This document shows, piece by piece, positions 1 through 7,369 of a stretch of 33,256 nucleotides of DNA. How positions within the stretch are numbered: position 1 is the first letter of the stretch; each line of letters begins with the position of its first letter. The stretch is from Sporosarcina sp. (lineage in GTDB: Bacteria > Bacillota > Bacilli > Bacillales_A > Planococcaceae): the NCBI RefSeq assembly GCF_029257255.1, contig NZ_JARICI010000053.1, positions 1 to 33,256 of the forward strand, read 5' to 3'. A program made the translations under genes and the position numbers. The notes beneath the pieces are model-generated. The model was not told the origin of the DNA, did not search any database, and saw only the letters and a list, made by a program, of their open reading frames with translations.

Positions 1-332
1 CGACAGGCACTGGAGGCTTTTTCACAAAAGATGCGTCCTTTGCATCTTTTTGTAAAAGTCGAAGGGACCCGAGCAGCTGCCCGCTGCAGCTGGATGACAC
101 CAAAAGCGGAAGCGGGCGTTTAGCTGCGACAGGCACTGGAGGCTTTTTCACAAAAGATGCGTCCTTTGCATCTTTTTGCAAAAGTCGAAGGGACCCGAGC
201 AGCTAAACGCTGCAGCTGGATGATACCAAAAGCGGAAGCGGGCGCTTAGCTGCGACAGGCACTGGAGGCTTTTTCACAAAAGATGCGTCCTTTGCATCTT
301 TTTGTAAAAGTCGAAGTGACCCGAGCAGCTGC
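1..332. repeat. 126-bp tandem repeat, about 2.6 copies, hairpin-forming
   Basis: Copies begin at 1, 127 and 253, each opening with CGACAGGCACTGGAGGC. The third stops near 332, where the sequence diverges. Each unit has an inner inverted repeat (AAAAGATGC at 152-160 against GCATCTTTT at 168-176). Outer arms flank it: GCGTTTAGCTGC at 116-127 is perfectly complementary to GCAGCTAAACGC at 200-211. The units therefore fold as long hairpins of about 96 nt. The array is probably truncated by the window start, because copy 1 lacks its left arm. There is no ORF, ribosome binding site or transposase. It resembles the short palindromic intergenic repeats scattered through Bacillales genomes, but I cannot name a described family. 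It lies upstream of the PepSY-like gene. Confidence 0.9.
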
Positions 333-470
333 CCGTCCGAAACGTTGTCTCATCAACACGTCATTTAAATTCACAAAGATATCTGAATTGTAAAGACGTT
401 TGAATCGCCATGCTCTTTTAATCTATGGTACACTATAAGAAACGATTTGCGAAGGAGGCTGCAATTAGCC

Positions 471-785
471 ATGAGAGTAAAAGAATTTTTAGCTGGAGTT
501 TTAACAGGAGTCGCTGCAGGAGTGGTAGTCAACGAAGCATTCAACAAGATAAACGAAGAGGTTCCTGCCGACAATGTACTAAAAAAAGTAAAAGATGCTT
601 TTAAAGAAGAGGGTCCAATTGACGGGTCTTGGATCGTGATGAAACCTGAACCTTACACAAATCACGTCATTTCTATGGATGTGTACCGTGGAGGCGTATC
701 CCGTATGAAAGACGGTAAGCTTGAGCAATATGAATTTGCAGCAGACGCGAAAACAGGCACTGTCGTAGAATTAGTTCGTCAATAA
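471..785 (+). CDS. small PepSY-like exported or membrane-anchored protein
   Basis: This encodes a 104-residue protein of unknown specific function. The start at 471 follows AAGGAGG at 452-458, so a longer reading from 447 is unlikely. Residues 5-20 (FLAGVLTGVAAGVVVN) form a short, glycine- and alanine-rich hydrophobic segment that could be a signal or anchor, with no lipobox. The rest is a soluble domain ending in DAKTGTVVELVRQ, which has the look of a PepSY fold, a small domain found in peptidase propeptides and cell-surface proteins. The gene stands alone between the hairpin repeats and a shared terminator. PepSY membership is inferred from the pattern of the last 50 residues. Confidence 0.7.
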   Translation: MRVKEFLAGVLTGVAAGVVVNEAFNKINEEVPADNVLKKVKDAFKEEGPIDGSWIVMKPEPYTNHVISMDVYRGGVSRMKDGKLEQYEFAADAKTGTVVELVRQ

Positions 786-808
786 CAGTTACGTTATTTT
801 ACTCTATT

Positions 809-847
809 AAAAGACACGTCCCGTTAACGCGGAACGTGTCTTTTTGA
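809..847. terminator. bidirectional intrinsic terminator
   Basis: The stem AAGACACGT (811-819) pairs with ACGTGTCTT (834-842), extended inward by CCG/CGG. A T-run follows on the plus strand and an A-run precedes it, giving a T-run on the minus strand. It sits between the converging PepSY-like and ytnP genes and can serve both. Confidence 0.85.
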
Positions 848-848
848 T

Positions 849-1694
849 TTATCTTGTGCAAGGAACGCTTTCAACAATCTTTTTACCGTCTTCACTGAAT
901 CTGACCATACGATAGACAGCATCATGATAGAAAATAAATCCATAATTATTTGGAAGCGCTTCCTTCATCAAGCGCTCTTTTGCGAAAATCGACTCCATTG
1001 GATAGTCGTCATAAGCAAGCACCCATAATGGATTAGAATGTGCGTGAGTCGGCATAATATCCGCCATATGAATTAATGTGTCACCCTCTTGCTCCAGCTT
1101 AATGACGCTGTGTCCGTCACTGTGACCGCCCGTGTGAATCATTTTAATTCCAGGCATGACATCCAATTCATCTTCAAACGTATAAACTTGATCTTGAATC
1201 GGTTCCCAGTTTTCCGTCCAGTACGTATTGCGGGATCTGATATTTGGTTCTCTCATCTCATCCCATTCAACTTTAGACGTGTAAATCTTTGCTTCAGGGA
1301 ATACGGAAACCAGATAATCGCCTTGCCACTGTGTTAAGCCGGCAGCATGATCATTATGCATATGTGTCATGATGACGATATCAATATCATTTACTGTCAG
1401 ACCGAGTTCTGCCAGACTTTCTTCCACTCGTGTTTCTTCACGGACGCCTAAATTGCGCTTCTTTTTCTCATCAAGTTTACCTTTGCCGATGCCTGAGTCA
1501 ATAAGCAAGTTCTTTCCTTGATACTGAATCAAAATCGGGTCAGTCCGCAGTTCAATCAGGTTATTTTCATCAGGCTCATATCTTCTAGACCACAATGCTT
1601 TTGGAACGACACCGAACATTGCACCACCGTCCAGGTAGTTTACTCCGCCGTCCAGCCATGTCAGTTTCATGTCATGAAAAGTTAATTGATCCAA
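849..1694 (-). CDS. ytnP: metallo-beta-lactamase fold hydrolase, YtnP-type quorum-quenching lactonase
   Basis: The zinc-binding motif HMHNDHAAG is that of MBL-fold hydrolases (HxHxDH). A second conserved His region ([10 protein letters not shown]) and an Asp ([10 protein letters not shown]) complete the expected metal ligands. B. subtilis YtnP is known to hydrolyse N-acyl-homoserine lactones and to interfere with signalling by Streptomyces; this protein looks orthologous. I choose the TTG at 1694 because GGGAGG lies seven bases upstream. It gives 281 residues, the length I recall for YtnP. The ATG at 1712 has a poorly placed ribosome binding site. It is the last gene of the dat-NERD-trmB-ytnP run, 88 bp after trmB. 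Actual lactonase activity is inferred. Confidence 0.85.
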   Translation of the reverse strand: MDQLTFHDMKLTWLDGGVNYLDGGAMFGVVPKALWSRRYEPDENNLIELRTDPILIQYQGKNLLIDSGIGKGKLDEKKKRNLGVREETRVEESLAELGLTVNDIDIVIMTHMHNDHAAGLTQWQGDYLVSVFPEAKIYTSKVEWDEMREPNIRSRNTYWTENWEPIQDQVYTFEDELDVMPGIKMIHTGGHSDGHSVIKLEQEGDTLIHMADIMPTHAHSNPLWVLAYDDYPMESIFAKERLMKEALPNNYGFIFYHDAVYRMVRFSEDGKKIVESVPCTR

Positions 1695-1728
1695 AATAAT
1701 TCCTCCCTGCATTCCTAATTTGCATGAA

Positions 1729-1755
1729 GTCCGCCAACTTTTTCAGCTGACGGAC
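1729..1755 (-). other. intercistronic hairpin between trmB and ytnP
   Basis: On the minus strand GTCCGTCAGC can pair with GTTGGCGGAC through ten consecutive pairs, two of them G-U, around a short A-rich loop. The pairing is weaker on the plus strand, where the same positions become mismatches, so it fits an RNA structure in the trmB-ytnP transcript. No T-run follows, so it is not a standard terminator. It could be a processing or stability element. Confidence 0.5.
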
Positions 1756-1782
1756 GTATTTGCAGAATTTGTCTCTCGTAAA

Positions 1783-2436
1783 TTATTTCTCTCTGTTCTG
1801 ATACTGTGCTTCCAATCGATAGATCGGCTGGCCTTTGCTGGAAAATTTCTCTTCATACTCTGTCAAAATATTGTCTTCCGGCATGTTCGCGTGCAAGTCA
1901 AGAGAAACGGCCAGTAATTTCATGCCGTAGTCCGTCATCGATACCAATGAATACTCGAAGAGCGAACGATTATCTGTCTTAAAATGAATTTCTCCACCGG
2001 GCTTCAAAATACCTTCATATTTCAGCAAAAAGTTCTCATGTGTTAACCGACGTTTCTCATGGCGTGTTTTCGGCCACGGATCCGAGAAATTTAAATATAC
2101 CCGGTCAATCTCGGATTTTTCAAAAATCGATTCCAAATTCTCTCCATTCGCACGCAGCAAACGCAGGTTTTTCGGTTTATCTTTTTCAATAGCTTTTTCT
2201 AAAGCGGATACAACTACATTATCAAAATGCTCGATACCGATATAGTTAATGTCAGGGTTTGCCAGTGCCATGCCAATGACGAACTGGCCTTTCCCTGTTC
2301 CCACTTCAATATGGATGGGCGACTTGTTATCAAATACTTCCGCCCACTTCCCTTTACTGCTTTCCGGTTCCATAATGAGCATGTCCGGATGCTCTGCCAT
2401 AAAATCCTTCGCCCATGGCTTGTTTCGTAAACGCAT
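1783..2436 (-). CDS. trmB: tRNA (guanine-N7-)-methyltransferase
   Basis: TrmB methylates G46 in the variable loop of several tRNAs using S-adenosylmethionine. The 217-residue length is normal for the family. The SAM-binding loop is [10 protein letters not shown] near residues 45-55. The family hallmark [17 protein letters not shown], around residues 116-132, carries the catalytic Asp and tRNA-contacting basic residues. The start is ATG 2436, preceded by a purine-rich stretch that is a modest ribosome binding site. It lies 31 bp downstream of the NERD-like gene and upstream of ytnP, as part of a minus-strand run. Nearness of trmB and ytnP is shared with B. subtilis. Confidence 0.95.
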   Translation of the reverse strand: MRLRNKPWAKDFMAEHPDMLIMEPESSKGKWAEVFDNKSPIHIEVGTGKGQFVIGMALANPDINYIGIEHFDNVVVSALEKAIEKDKPKNLRLLRANGENLESIFEKSEIDRVYLNFSDPWPKTRHEKRRLTHENFLLKYEGILKPGGEIHFKTDNRSLFEYSLVSMTDYGMKLLAVSLDLHANMPEDNILTEYEEKFSSKGQPIYRLEAQYQNREK

Positions 2437-2467
2437 AGTCAGTACACTCTCTCTTTATCTGAAATTT

Positions 2468-3433
2468 CTATTGTTCTTCCGATATTTCATCCGCATCAAA
2501 CAATCTGCTCATTGCAGTGGTCTGTGCATGATCTAAAATAGCCTGTGCCGCCTTAAACTGTGTATGTTTCATAGGGCTTGGATTGCCGCTGAGCTGTGCG
2601 ATCCATTTTTCATAGGTTTTACGATCAATTGTTGTGGTTTCATAAGGTGTACCGGGATAATCAATGTAACCATTTCTTGATACAATTAATTTCTTAATCG
2701 GCAGTTCTACATTTGCTGCAGTAAAGAAAGATGAAACCACTTTTTCCATCCGGTTCAACGCGATGGTCGGATTCAGCACTTTAATCTCCTGCTCGCCGAC
2801 TTTCTTCAGCCAGAACCGGTCACTGCTTCCAATATAAGCTGCCATCCGCTCGTCTTCAAGCGCTGTAATACAGTAACAGGCAGTAGGTGAAAGTAAAATG
2901 ATATCCAGTTCTACCGGGGCTTTATTGACCTTAACGATTGGATAATAGAATAACAGGAAACTGTCCGGCAGACGCAGGGTAAGCTGTTTCAGCAGCGTAT
3001 CCGAAAAATACTTTGGATCCACTCTTGAACGGTCATAAAGCGTAGAGCTTGCCCATTTTAATTGAAATTGGAAAAGCTGGTCCTGATAGGATTTTTTCAA
3101 CTTTTCCATACTGTTAGGCCTTTCAGAAATCGCCGCTTCAAAAGCAAAGTCTGTTTCCGCTCCTTCTTCCTCATCCGCCGTTACTTCTTCCTCTATTTCT
3201 TCGTCACGGTTTTTCCGCCACTTCTTAAACAGCAGGGAATACCATCTGTTATCTTCACGTGCATCTTCCGGTTCTTCTTCTGTTTGATTTTCGAATAAAT
3301 CATCACCGTGTTCCCACTGATTCCTAACCCGCTTCCATTGATAGCGTTTCAAACGAATGAATTGCGTCTGATAACGGGTTAAATCATTTTCATAGCGGGA
3401 CACATAGTCCACCAGTTTAACTAGCTGAGCCAT
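2468..3433 (-). CDS. degenerate NERD-like (nuclease-related) domain protein
   Basis: This is a 321-residue protein with no signal peptide. The start ATG at 3433 follows AAAGGA closely. Residues 1-60 are basic and aromatic (RYQTQFIRLKRYQW). Residues about 75-100 are very acidic (EEIEEEVTADEEEGAE). The C-terminal half holds VELDIILLSPTACYCITAL followed by LNPTIALNRMEKVV, a pattern reminiscent of the NERD domain (E/D-x-D-hhhh ... EhK ... NP-xx-Q). The usual catalytic Glu and Lys of the ExK element appear replaced (ITALED). If the assignment is right, it may be an inactive or regulatory version. The gene overlaps the end of dat by 17 bp, so the two are translationally linked. Function is unknown. 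Confidence 0.6.
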   Translation of the reverse strand: MAQLVKLVDYVSRYENDLTRYQTQFIRLKRYQWKRVRNQWEHGDDLFENQTEEEPEDAREDNRWYSLLFKKWRKNRDEEIEEEVTADEEEGAETDFAFEAAISERPNSMEKLKKSYQDQLFQFQLKWASSTLYDRSRVDPKYFSDTLLKQLTLRLPDSFLLFYYPIVKVNKAPVELDIILLSPTACYCITALEDERMAAYIGSSDRFWLKKVGEQEIKVLNPTIALNRMEKVVSSFFTAANVELPIKKLIVSRNGYIDYPGTPYETTTIDRKTYEKWIAQLSGNPSPMKHTQFKAAQAILDHAQTTAMSRLFDADEISEEQ

Positions 3434-4304
3434 TTGTATTCCTTTCATCAGCCTGTCCGGCAGCTACCAACACTGGAATTTTGGCTTCGAATACATTCTG
3501 TAACTGTCTAGTAATCTGTCCCGGAACTCCCTTGCCGACAGACTTGCCATCTATGGTCACAACCGGCGTGATTTCTGCATTTGTGGAAGTGAAAAAGAAT
3601 TCATCCATTGCATACGCATCTGCCAGCGTAAATTCCTTTTCCACCACTGGAAGCGAAAGCTCAGAAGCGAGCTGCAGAACGACACGGCGAGTAATTCCAT
3701 TCAGAATGAAATGATTGGCAGGATGCGTGTACAGTACGCCTTCTTTTATACCAAAGACATTCGATGCTGATCCTTCACGCACAATGCCTTCGCGGACGAA
3801 TAAAGCTTCCTGACATCCAGATTCTATCGCTTCTTGCTTCGCTAATACATTCCCAAGCAAGTTCAAACTTTTGATATCGCAGCGAAGCCAGCGCATATCA
3901 TCCACTGATTTCATTGCAGCACCTGATTCCAACTGTTCAATCGGTCTAGGATTTTCAACTGTATAGCCTATTACGACCGGCAACACACTTTGATCAGGGA
4001 ACTGATGTACACGAGGTGCCACTCCACGAGTTACTTGTAAATAAATATGTCCTGTCGATAATTCATTCTGCTGCTGAAGCTCTTCTGTAATTTTAATCAG
4101 TTGCTCCAGCGTATAAGGCAAATTGATTTTAATTTTTTCTGCGCTTTCAAGTAGCCGTTCCAGATGTTCATTCGCAGTGTAAAGAACGCCGTCATATACT
4201 TTTATCACTTCATAAACTCCATCACCAAACGCATAGCCACGATCATTTACGGAAAGATTCATTTGTTCTTCCCGCAGGTATTCCCCATCTTTAAAATAGA
4301 TCAT
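3417..4304 (-). CDS. dat: D-amino acid (D-alanine) aminotransferase
   Basis: This PLP fold-type IV enzyme interconverts D-alanine and 2-oxoglutarate with pyruvate and D-glutamate, supplying D-glutamate for peptidoglycan. The residues established in the thermophilic Bacillus enzyme occur here at the same numbers. They are the PLP lysine K145 (DIKSLNLLG), the carboxylate-trap residues Y31, R98 and H100, and E177, which contacts the cofactor pyridine nitrogen. The total is 295 residues, slightly longer than the usual 282 or so because of a C-terminal tail. The start ATG 4304 is preceded by AGAGGTGA. It is the first gene of the run that continues with the NERD-like gene, trmB and ytnP. Confidence 0.95.
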   Translation of the reverse strand: MIYFKDGEYLREEQMNLSVNDRGYAFGDGVYEVIKVYDGVLYTANEHLERLLESAEKIKINLPYTLEQLIKITEELQQQNELSTGHIYLQVTRGVAPRVHQFPDQSVLPVVIGYTVENPRPIEQLESGAAMKSVDDMRWLRCDIKSLNLLGNVLAKQEAIESGCQEALFVREGIVREGSASNVFGIKEGVLYTHPANHFILNGITRRVVLQLASELSLPVVEKEFTLADAYAMDEFFFTSTNAEITPVVTIDGKSVGKGVPGQITRQLQNVFEAKIPVLVAAGQADERNTNGSAS

Positions 4305-4619
4305 ACATCCGTCACCTCTTCTGTTATGAAAGCTAAACAGCCTGATTCTGTACTGTCAGTTTCCTCTTTGTCTATTTTCACATGTTTAGCAGATAAAATA
4401 AAGGAAAATTATCTTTTAAAAATACAGTCAATAGAAAATCAAAATTATGTGCGATTTATCCGAATATACGTTATACTTATATTGTCAGAACATTCATCTT
4501 ACTATTCTGGCATAACTTATCAAAGGAGCAGGTCAGGGAGAGTAATCTCAGAGAATCACCCAAGCATCTTAATTGAATGATTGGTGTGAAAATATGAAGA
4601 TGAAGGAGTGGTTTCTTCA
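4305..4619. other. AT-rich intergenic region between divergent dat and ytzE
   Basis: This stretch of 315 bases must hold the start signals of two divergent transcripts. I see no convincing -35/-10 pair: TTGTCA near 4480 is only 15 bases from a weak TATTCT. There is no riboswitch-like structure, RNA gene or repeat. Open frames here have no ribosome binding site and look accidental. Confidence 0.5.
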
Positions 4620-4841
4620 ATGAACCCAGCTACCGATCGCATGTTAATTCGTATCAAAGATGTCTATATGTTCATTCGGGATAACGGAAAGGTGACAACA
4701 GAGGATGTCGCGGAGGAATTCAATATTTCTCTGCGTACAGCCCAGCGAGACCTCAACGTTTTGGAGTACAACGAATTGATCAAGAACTCAGTCCGTGGTG
4801 AATGGACAACGACTTCCAAGAAAGTGAAATTACCTTCCTGA
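4620..4841 (+). CDS. ytzE: small DeoR-type helix-turn-helix protein, YtzE-like
   Basis: This is a 73-residue protein that is essentially only an HTH. KVTTEDVAEEFNISLRTAQR is the DeoR-type helix-turn-helix and DLNVLEYNELIKNSVRGEW the wing. There is no effector or oligomerisation domain, so it is much shorter than full DeoR repressors (about 250 residues). B. subtilis YtzE is a similar stand-alone HTH protein in the same genomic neighbourhood. The start ATG 4620 follows GAAGGAG at 4602-4608 at a spacing of 11; a GTG at 4608 would overlap that site. The target is unknown. It is followed by a terminator shared with rsuA. Confidence 0.85.
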   Translation: MNPATDRMLIRIKDVYMFIRDNGKVTTEDVAEEFNISLRTAQRDLNVLEYNELIKNSVRGEWTTTSKKVKLPS

Positions 4842-4866
4842 CTCTGTATCCGATAGAATTTTCGAC

Positions 4867-4902
4867 ACAAAAAGGCTGACGCAATCGCATCAGCCTTTTT
4901 GC
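4867..4902. terminator. bidirectional terminator overlapping the rsuA stop codon
   Basis: AAAAAGGCTGA (4868-4878) pairs with TCAGCCTTTTT (4890-4900). It works for ytzE on the plus strand. On the minus strand the right-hand arm encodes the last codons and the TGA stop of rsuA, so the hairpin begins inside the gene. Confidence 0.88.
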
Positions 4903-5621
4903 TTGGAGCTATCCAGTTTGATCAATTGCTGCAATTCCTCATCCGTCAGCTCCCTAAATTCCCCCAGTTGCAAATTCTTATCAAGTTCAAGCGGCCCCAT
5001 CGTAAGCCGTTTCAAATAAACAACAGTTTTGCCGACCGCTTCGAACATTCTTTTTACTTGATGAAACTTTCCTTCCGTAATCGTCAATTCAATTTCAGAA
5101 ACTTCATCTGAATGAATGATCTTCAGTATTCCAGGTTTCGTTTCATAGCCGTCATCCAATGTGACACCCTGTAAAAAAGCTTCAGCATCTTTCTCTGTGA
5201 CCCGCCCGTCTATTTTCGCAAAATACGTTTTCGGCACTTCTTTCTTCGGCGACAGTAGGCTGTGTGCCATCTGCCCGTCATTTGTCAGCAGCAGAAGTCC
5301 TTCTGTATCTTTGTCCAGGCGACCTACAGGGAATGGTTCAAAATGACGCTCTTCACTGCCAAGCAAGTCCACTACCGTACGGTCACGGTGATCTTCCGTA
5401 GCCGACAGCACACCCGGTGGCTTATGCATCATTAGATAAATGAACTCTTTGTAAATTATTTCTTCACCGAGCAATGAAACAGCATCATTCTCAGGATCTA
5501 CGTGCTGCGCGGGATCTTTCACCGCGTCACCGTTGACGCGGATCATCCCTTTTTTCAATATCTGGCGTACTTCTTTGCGGGAGCCATATCCCATATTTGA
5601 TAAAAATTTATCCAGTCTCAT
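4890..5621 (-). CDS. rsuA: ribosomal small subunit pseudouridine synthase, RsuA family
   Basis: RsuA-family enzymes isomerise a uridine in 16S rRNA (U516 in E. coli) to pseudouridine. The 243-residue protein starts with an S4 RNA-binding domain (MRLDKFLSNMGYGSRKEVRQ, residues 1-20 and on to about 60). It continues with the synthase domain, whose catalytic motif is GRLDKDTEGLLLL (Asp in RLD). Conserved GKFHQVKRMFEAVG is typical of the RsuA/RluB/E/F group. The start ATG 5621 has GGAGGATGA just upstream, which overlaps the murJ stop, so it is translationally coupled to murJ (3-bp gap). Its own stop lies within the terminator hairpin. The exact target uridine is inferred. Confidence 0.92.
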   Translation of the reverse strand: MRLDKFLSNMGYGSRKEVRQILKKGMIRVNGDAVKDPAQHVDPENDAVSLLGEEIIYKEFIYLMMHKPPGVLSATEDHRDRTVVDLLGSEERHFEPFPVGRLDKDTEGLLLLTNDGQMAHSLLSPKKEVPKTYFAKIDGRVTEKDAEAFLQGVTLDDGYETKPGILKIIHSDEVSEIELTITEGKFHQVKRMFEAVGKTVVYLKRLTMGPLELDKNLQLGEFRELTDEELQQLIKLDSSKQKG

Positions 5622-5624
5622 TTG

Positions 5625-7241
5625 TCATCCTCCAAATCCGAAGCGCTTAGCAATGCGTGAGAGCCTTTCTCCGAATAATCTTTGTGCAAGTCCCGACTTG
5701 AATGACAGGAACCCATAGATCAGCATGCCGACACCGGTTCCAATCAGCACATACAGCAATGCCTGCCAGCGTCCTACAGGTACATGCAAAGCATTTAGTC
5801 CTTTGCTTGTCAGCCAGACGCCGAGGAACATGATGGCGTTGAAGATCAAGATAAGAATTACGCGTCTGATTACCATTTGAGACTTATAGTTCAATACCTT
5901 TTTGATGATGAATAAATTGATGCCAACAGCCGTCGCATAACCAATTGCGGTAGCCAAAATTGCTCCATTCGTTTCGAACAATTTAATCAATGGGATGTTG
6001 AGGATCATCTTGATAAGTAATCCAAGCAAGGCAGAAAAAACAATCCATTTATGATAGTCAATTCCCTGAAGAATCGCAGCTGTCACTGTAAACATGGCAA
6101 ACAGGATCGCAACAGGTGCGTAGGCTGCCAGTATATTAGCTCCTGAAACGTCAAATTTGTACAGGAACTGATAAATTTCTGTGTTAAGAACAATAAGCCC
6201 CGTCGCCATAGGGATCGTCAGAAATAGCATAATCTGATAGGTCTGATCGAGCGACCGTGTAATTCCTTGCTGGTCATTTTTCGCGTAATAGCTCGTAATA
6301 ATGGAAATTAACGCCATTGAAAAACCTGTAGCCACCATGACTGGAATCATAACGACCTTATGCGTCAGAAAATTCAATTTCCCTAAAAGCTGGTCACTGA
6401 TACTAGATAATCCAATTGATTTCATCGCATCGTTGAATGTAATCATATCGACGAACTGATAGAGTGGGTTAATCGTACCAACTAGAACGAACGGCAGAGC
6501 ATATGTCAAAATTTCCTTATATATCTGTTTCAGCGGAAGTGACCCGGCAGGCGGACTGTTCGTCAATAAATAATTGAATTCATCGCGATATTTCTTCCAA
6601 TAATAATACAAGCTCCAAAGTCCCGCAATCGCGCCGATGAATGCAGCAAACACCGCAAACTTCACGGCGATGTTTGGGGATAATCCGAGTAAGTTTACAA
6701 CGACAAATGTCCCCACCAAGACGAATACTATCCGTACAATCTGTTCAATTAATTGAGAGACGGAAGTCGGTTCGAACTTTTGATAACCTTGCATGAACCC
6801 GCGGCTTATGCTGAGCAAAGGAACTGCCAGCAAGGCGAAGCTGACCCATCGGATGACCGATGCAATATCTTCCACATTGAAAATCTGCTCTTCGTCTTTT
6901 ATGACAAGGCTAGCAATCGGGCCAGCTAAAGCAAACAATGCAATGAACGTCAGCAAGCCAGTCACAGACATGAGTAGCATGCCCGATTTCATTAATTTCC
7001 GCCCGGTCGCATAATCGCCGAGCGCGTTATATTTTGAAACAAATTTTGAGATGGCAAGCGGTGCCCCTGAAACAGCAACAGCGAGTGCTAGATTATAAGG
7101 TATGTATGCATACTGATATAGATTGACACTTTCATCTCCGACCATCGCATAGAACGGGATGACATAGAGTAAACCAAGTGCCTTCGACAAGAATAAGCCA
7201 ATGGTTAAAATAGCCGTACCTTTAAGTAAATTCGATGCCAT
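5625..7241 (-). CDS. murJ: MurJ-type lipid II flippase (YtgP), MVF/MATE superfamily
   Basis: This is a 538-residue integral membrane protein with about 14 predicted hydrophobic segments. The N-terminus (GTAILTIGLFLSKALGLLYV) is typical of the polysaccharide/MurJ flippase branch. Family features include GDESVNLYQYAYIPYNLALAVAVSGAPLAISKFVSKYNALGD in the first 80 residues, the site of the SpoVB/YtgP group. B. subtilis YtgP is established as MurJ, which moves lipid II across the membrane for cell-wall synthesis. The length and adjacent rsuA-like gene match. SpoVB, a paralogue, is the main alternative. The start ATG 7241 follows GGAAGGA. A promoter lies at 7278-7306. It is in an operon with rsuA. 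Confidence 0.88.
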   Translation of the reverse strand: MASNLLKGTAILTIGLFLSKALGLLYVIPFYAMVGDESVNLYQYAYIPYNLALAVAVSGAPLAISKFVSKYNALGDYATGRKLMKSGMLLMSVTGLLTFIALFALAGPIASLVIKDEEQIFNVEDIASVIRWVSFALLAVPLLSISRGFMQGYQKFEPTSVSQLIEQIVRIVFVLVGTFVVVNLLGLSPNIAVKFAVFAAFIGAIAGLWSLYYYWKKYRDEFNYLLTNSPPAGSLPLKQIYKEILTYALPFVLVGTINPLYQFVDMITFNDAMKSIGLSSISDQLLGKLNFLTHKVVMIPVMVATGFSMALISIITSYYAKNDQQGITRSLDQTYQIMLFLTIPMATGLIVLNTEIYQFLYKFDVSGANILAAYAPVAILFAMFTVTAAILQGIDYHKWIVFSALLGLLIKMILNIPLIKLFETNGAILATAIGYATAVGINLFIIKKVLNYKSQMVIRRVILILIFNAIMFLGVWLTSKGLNALHVPVGRWQALLYVLIGTGVGMLIYGFLSFKSGLAQRLFGERLSRIAKRFGFGG

Positions 7242-7277
7242 GTTTGATTCCTTCCATTTCTAAAGAGATACTTATAT

Positions 7278-7306
7278 AGTTTACCCTTCGACTCGTATTT
7301 GTACAA
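7278..7306 (-). promoter_or_regulatory. sigma-A type promoter for murJ-rsuA
   Basis: On the minus strand TTGTAC (7301-7306) and TAAACT (7278-7283) are separated by 17 bases. It lies about 40 bp from the murJ start and overlaps closely with the opposing ytfP promoter region. Confidence 0.7.
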
Positions 7307-7308
7307 TC

Positions 7309-7336
7309 TTTAACTGACTCCAACTTGGTGTATAAT
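7309..7336 (+). promoter_or_regulatory. sigma-A type promoter for ytfP
   Basis: A consensus TATAAT at 7331-7336 has a weaker -35 (TTTAAC, 7309-7314) 16 bases upstream. It is positioned about 30 bp before the ytfP start and is divergent from the murJ promoter. Confidence 0.65.
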
Positions 7337-7369
7337 GAAAATCAAAACGAATGAAAGCGTGGTTCTAGT

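Noticed and set aside
1..340. CRISPR array
   Set aside because: The 126-bp units are continuous near-identical copies without distinct spacers, and no cas genes are present.
4164..4580. A 138-codon plus-strand open frame covering the dat start and the gap to ytzE
   Set aside because: It lacks a ribosome binding site, overlaps the well-supported dat gene antisense, and has no recognisable domain.
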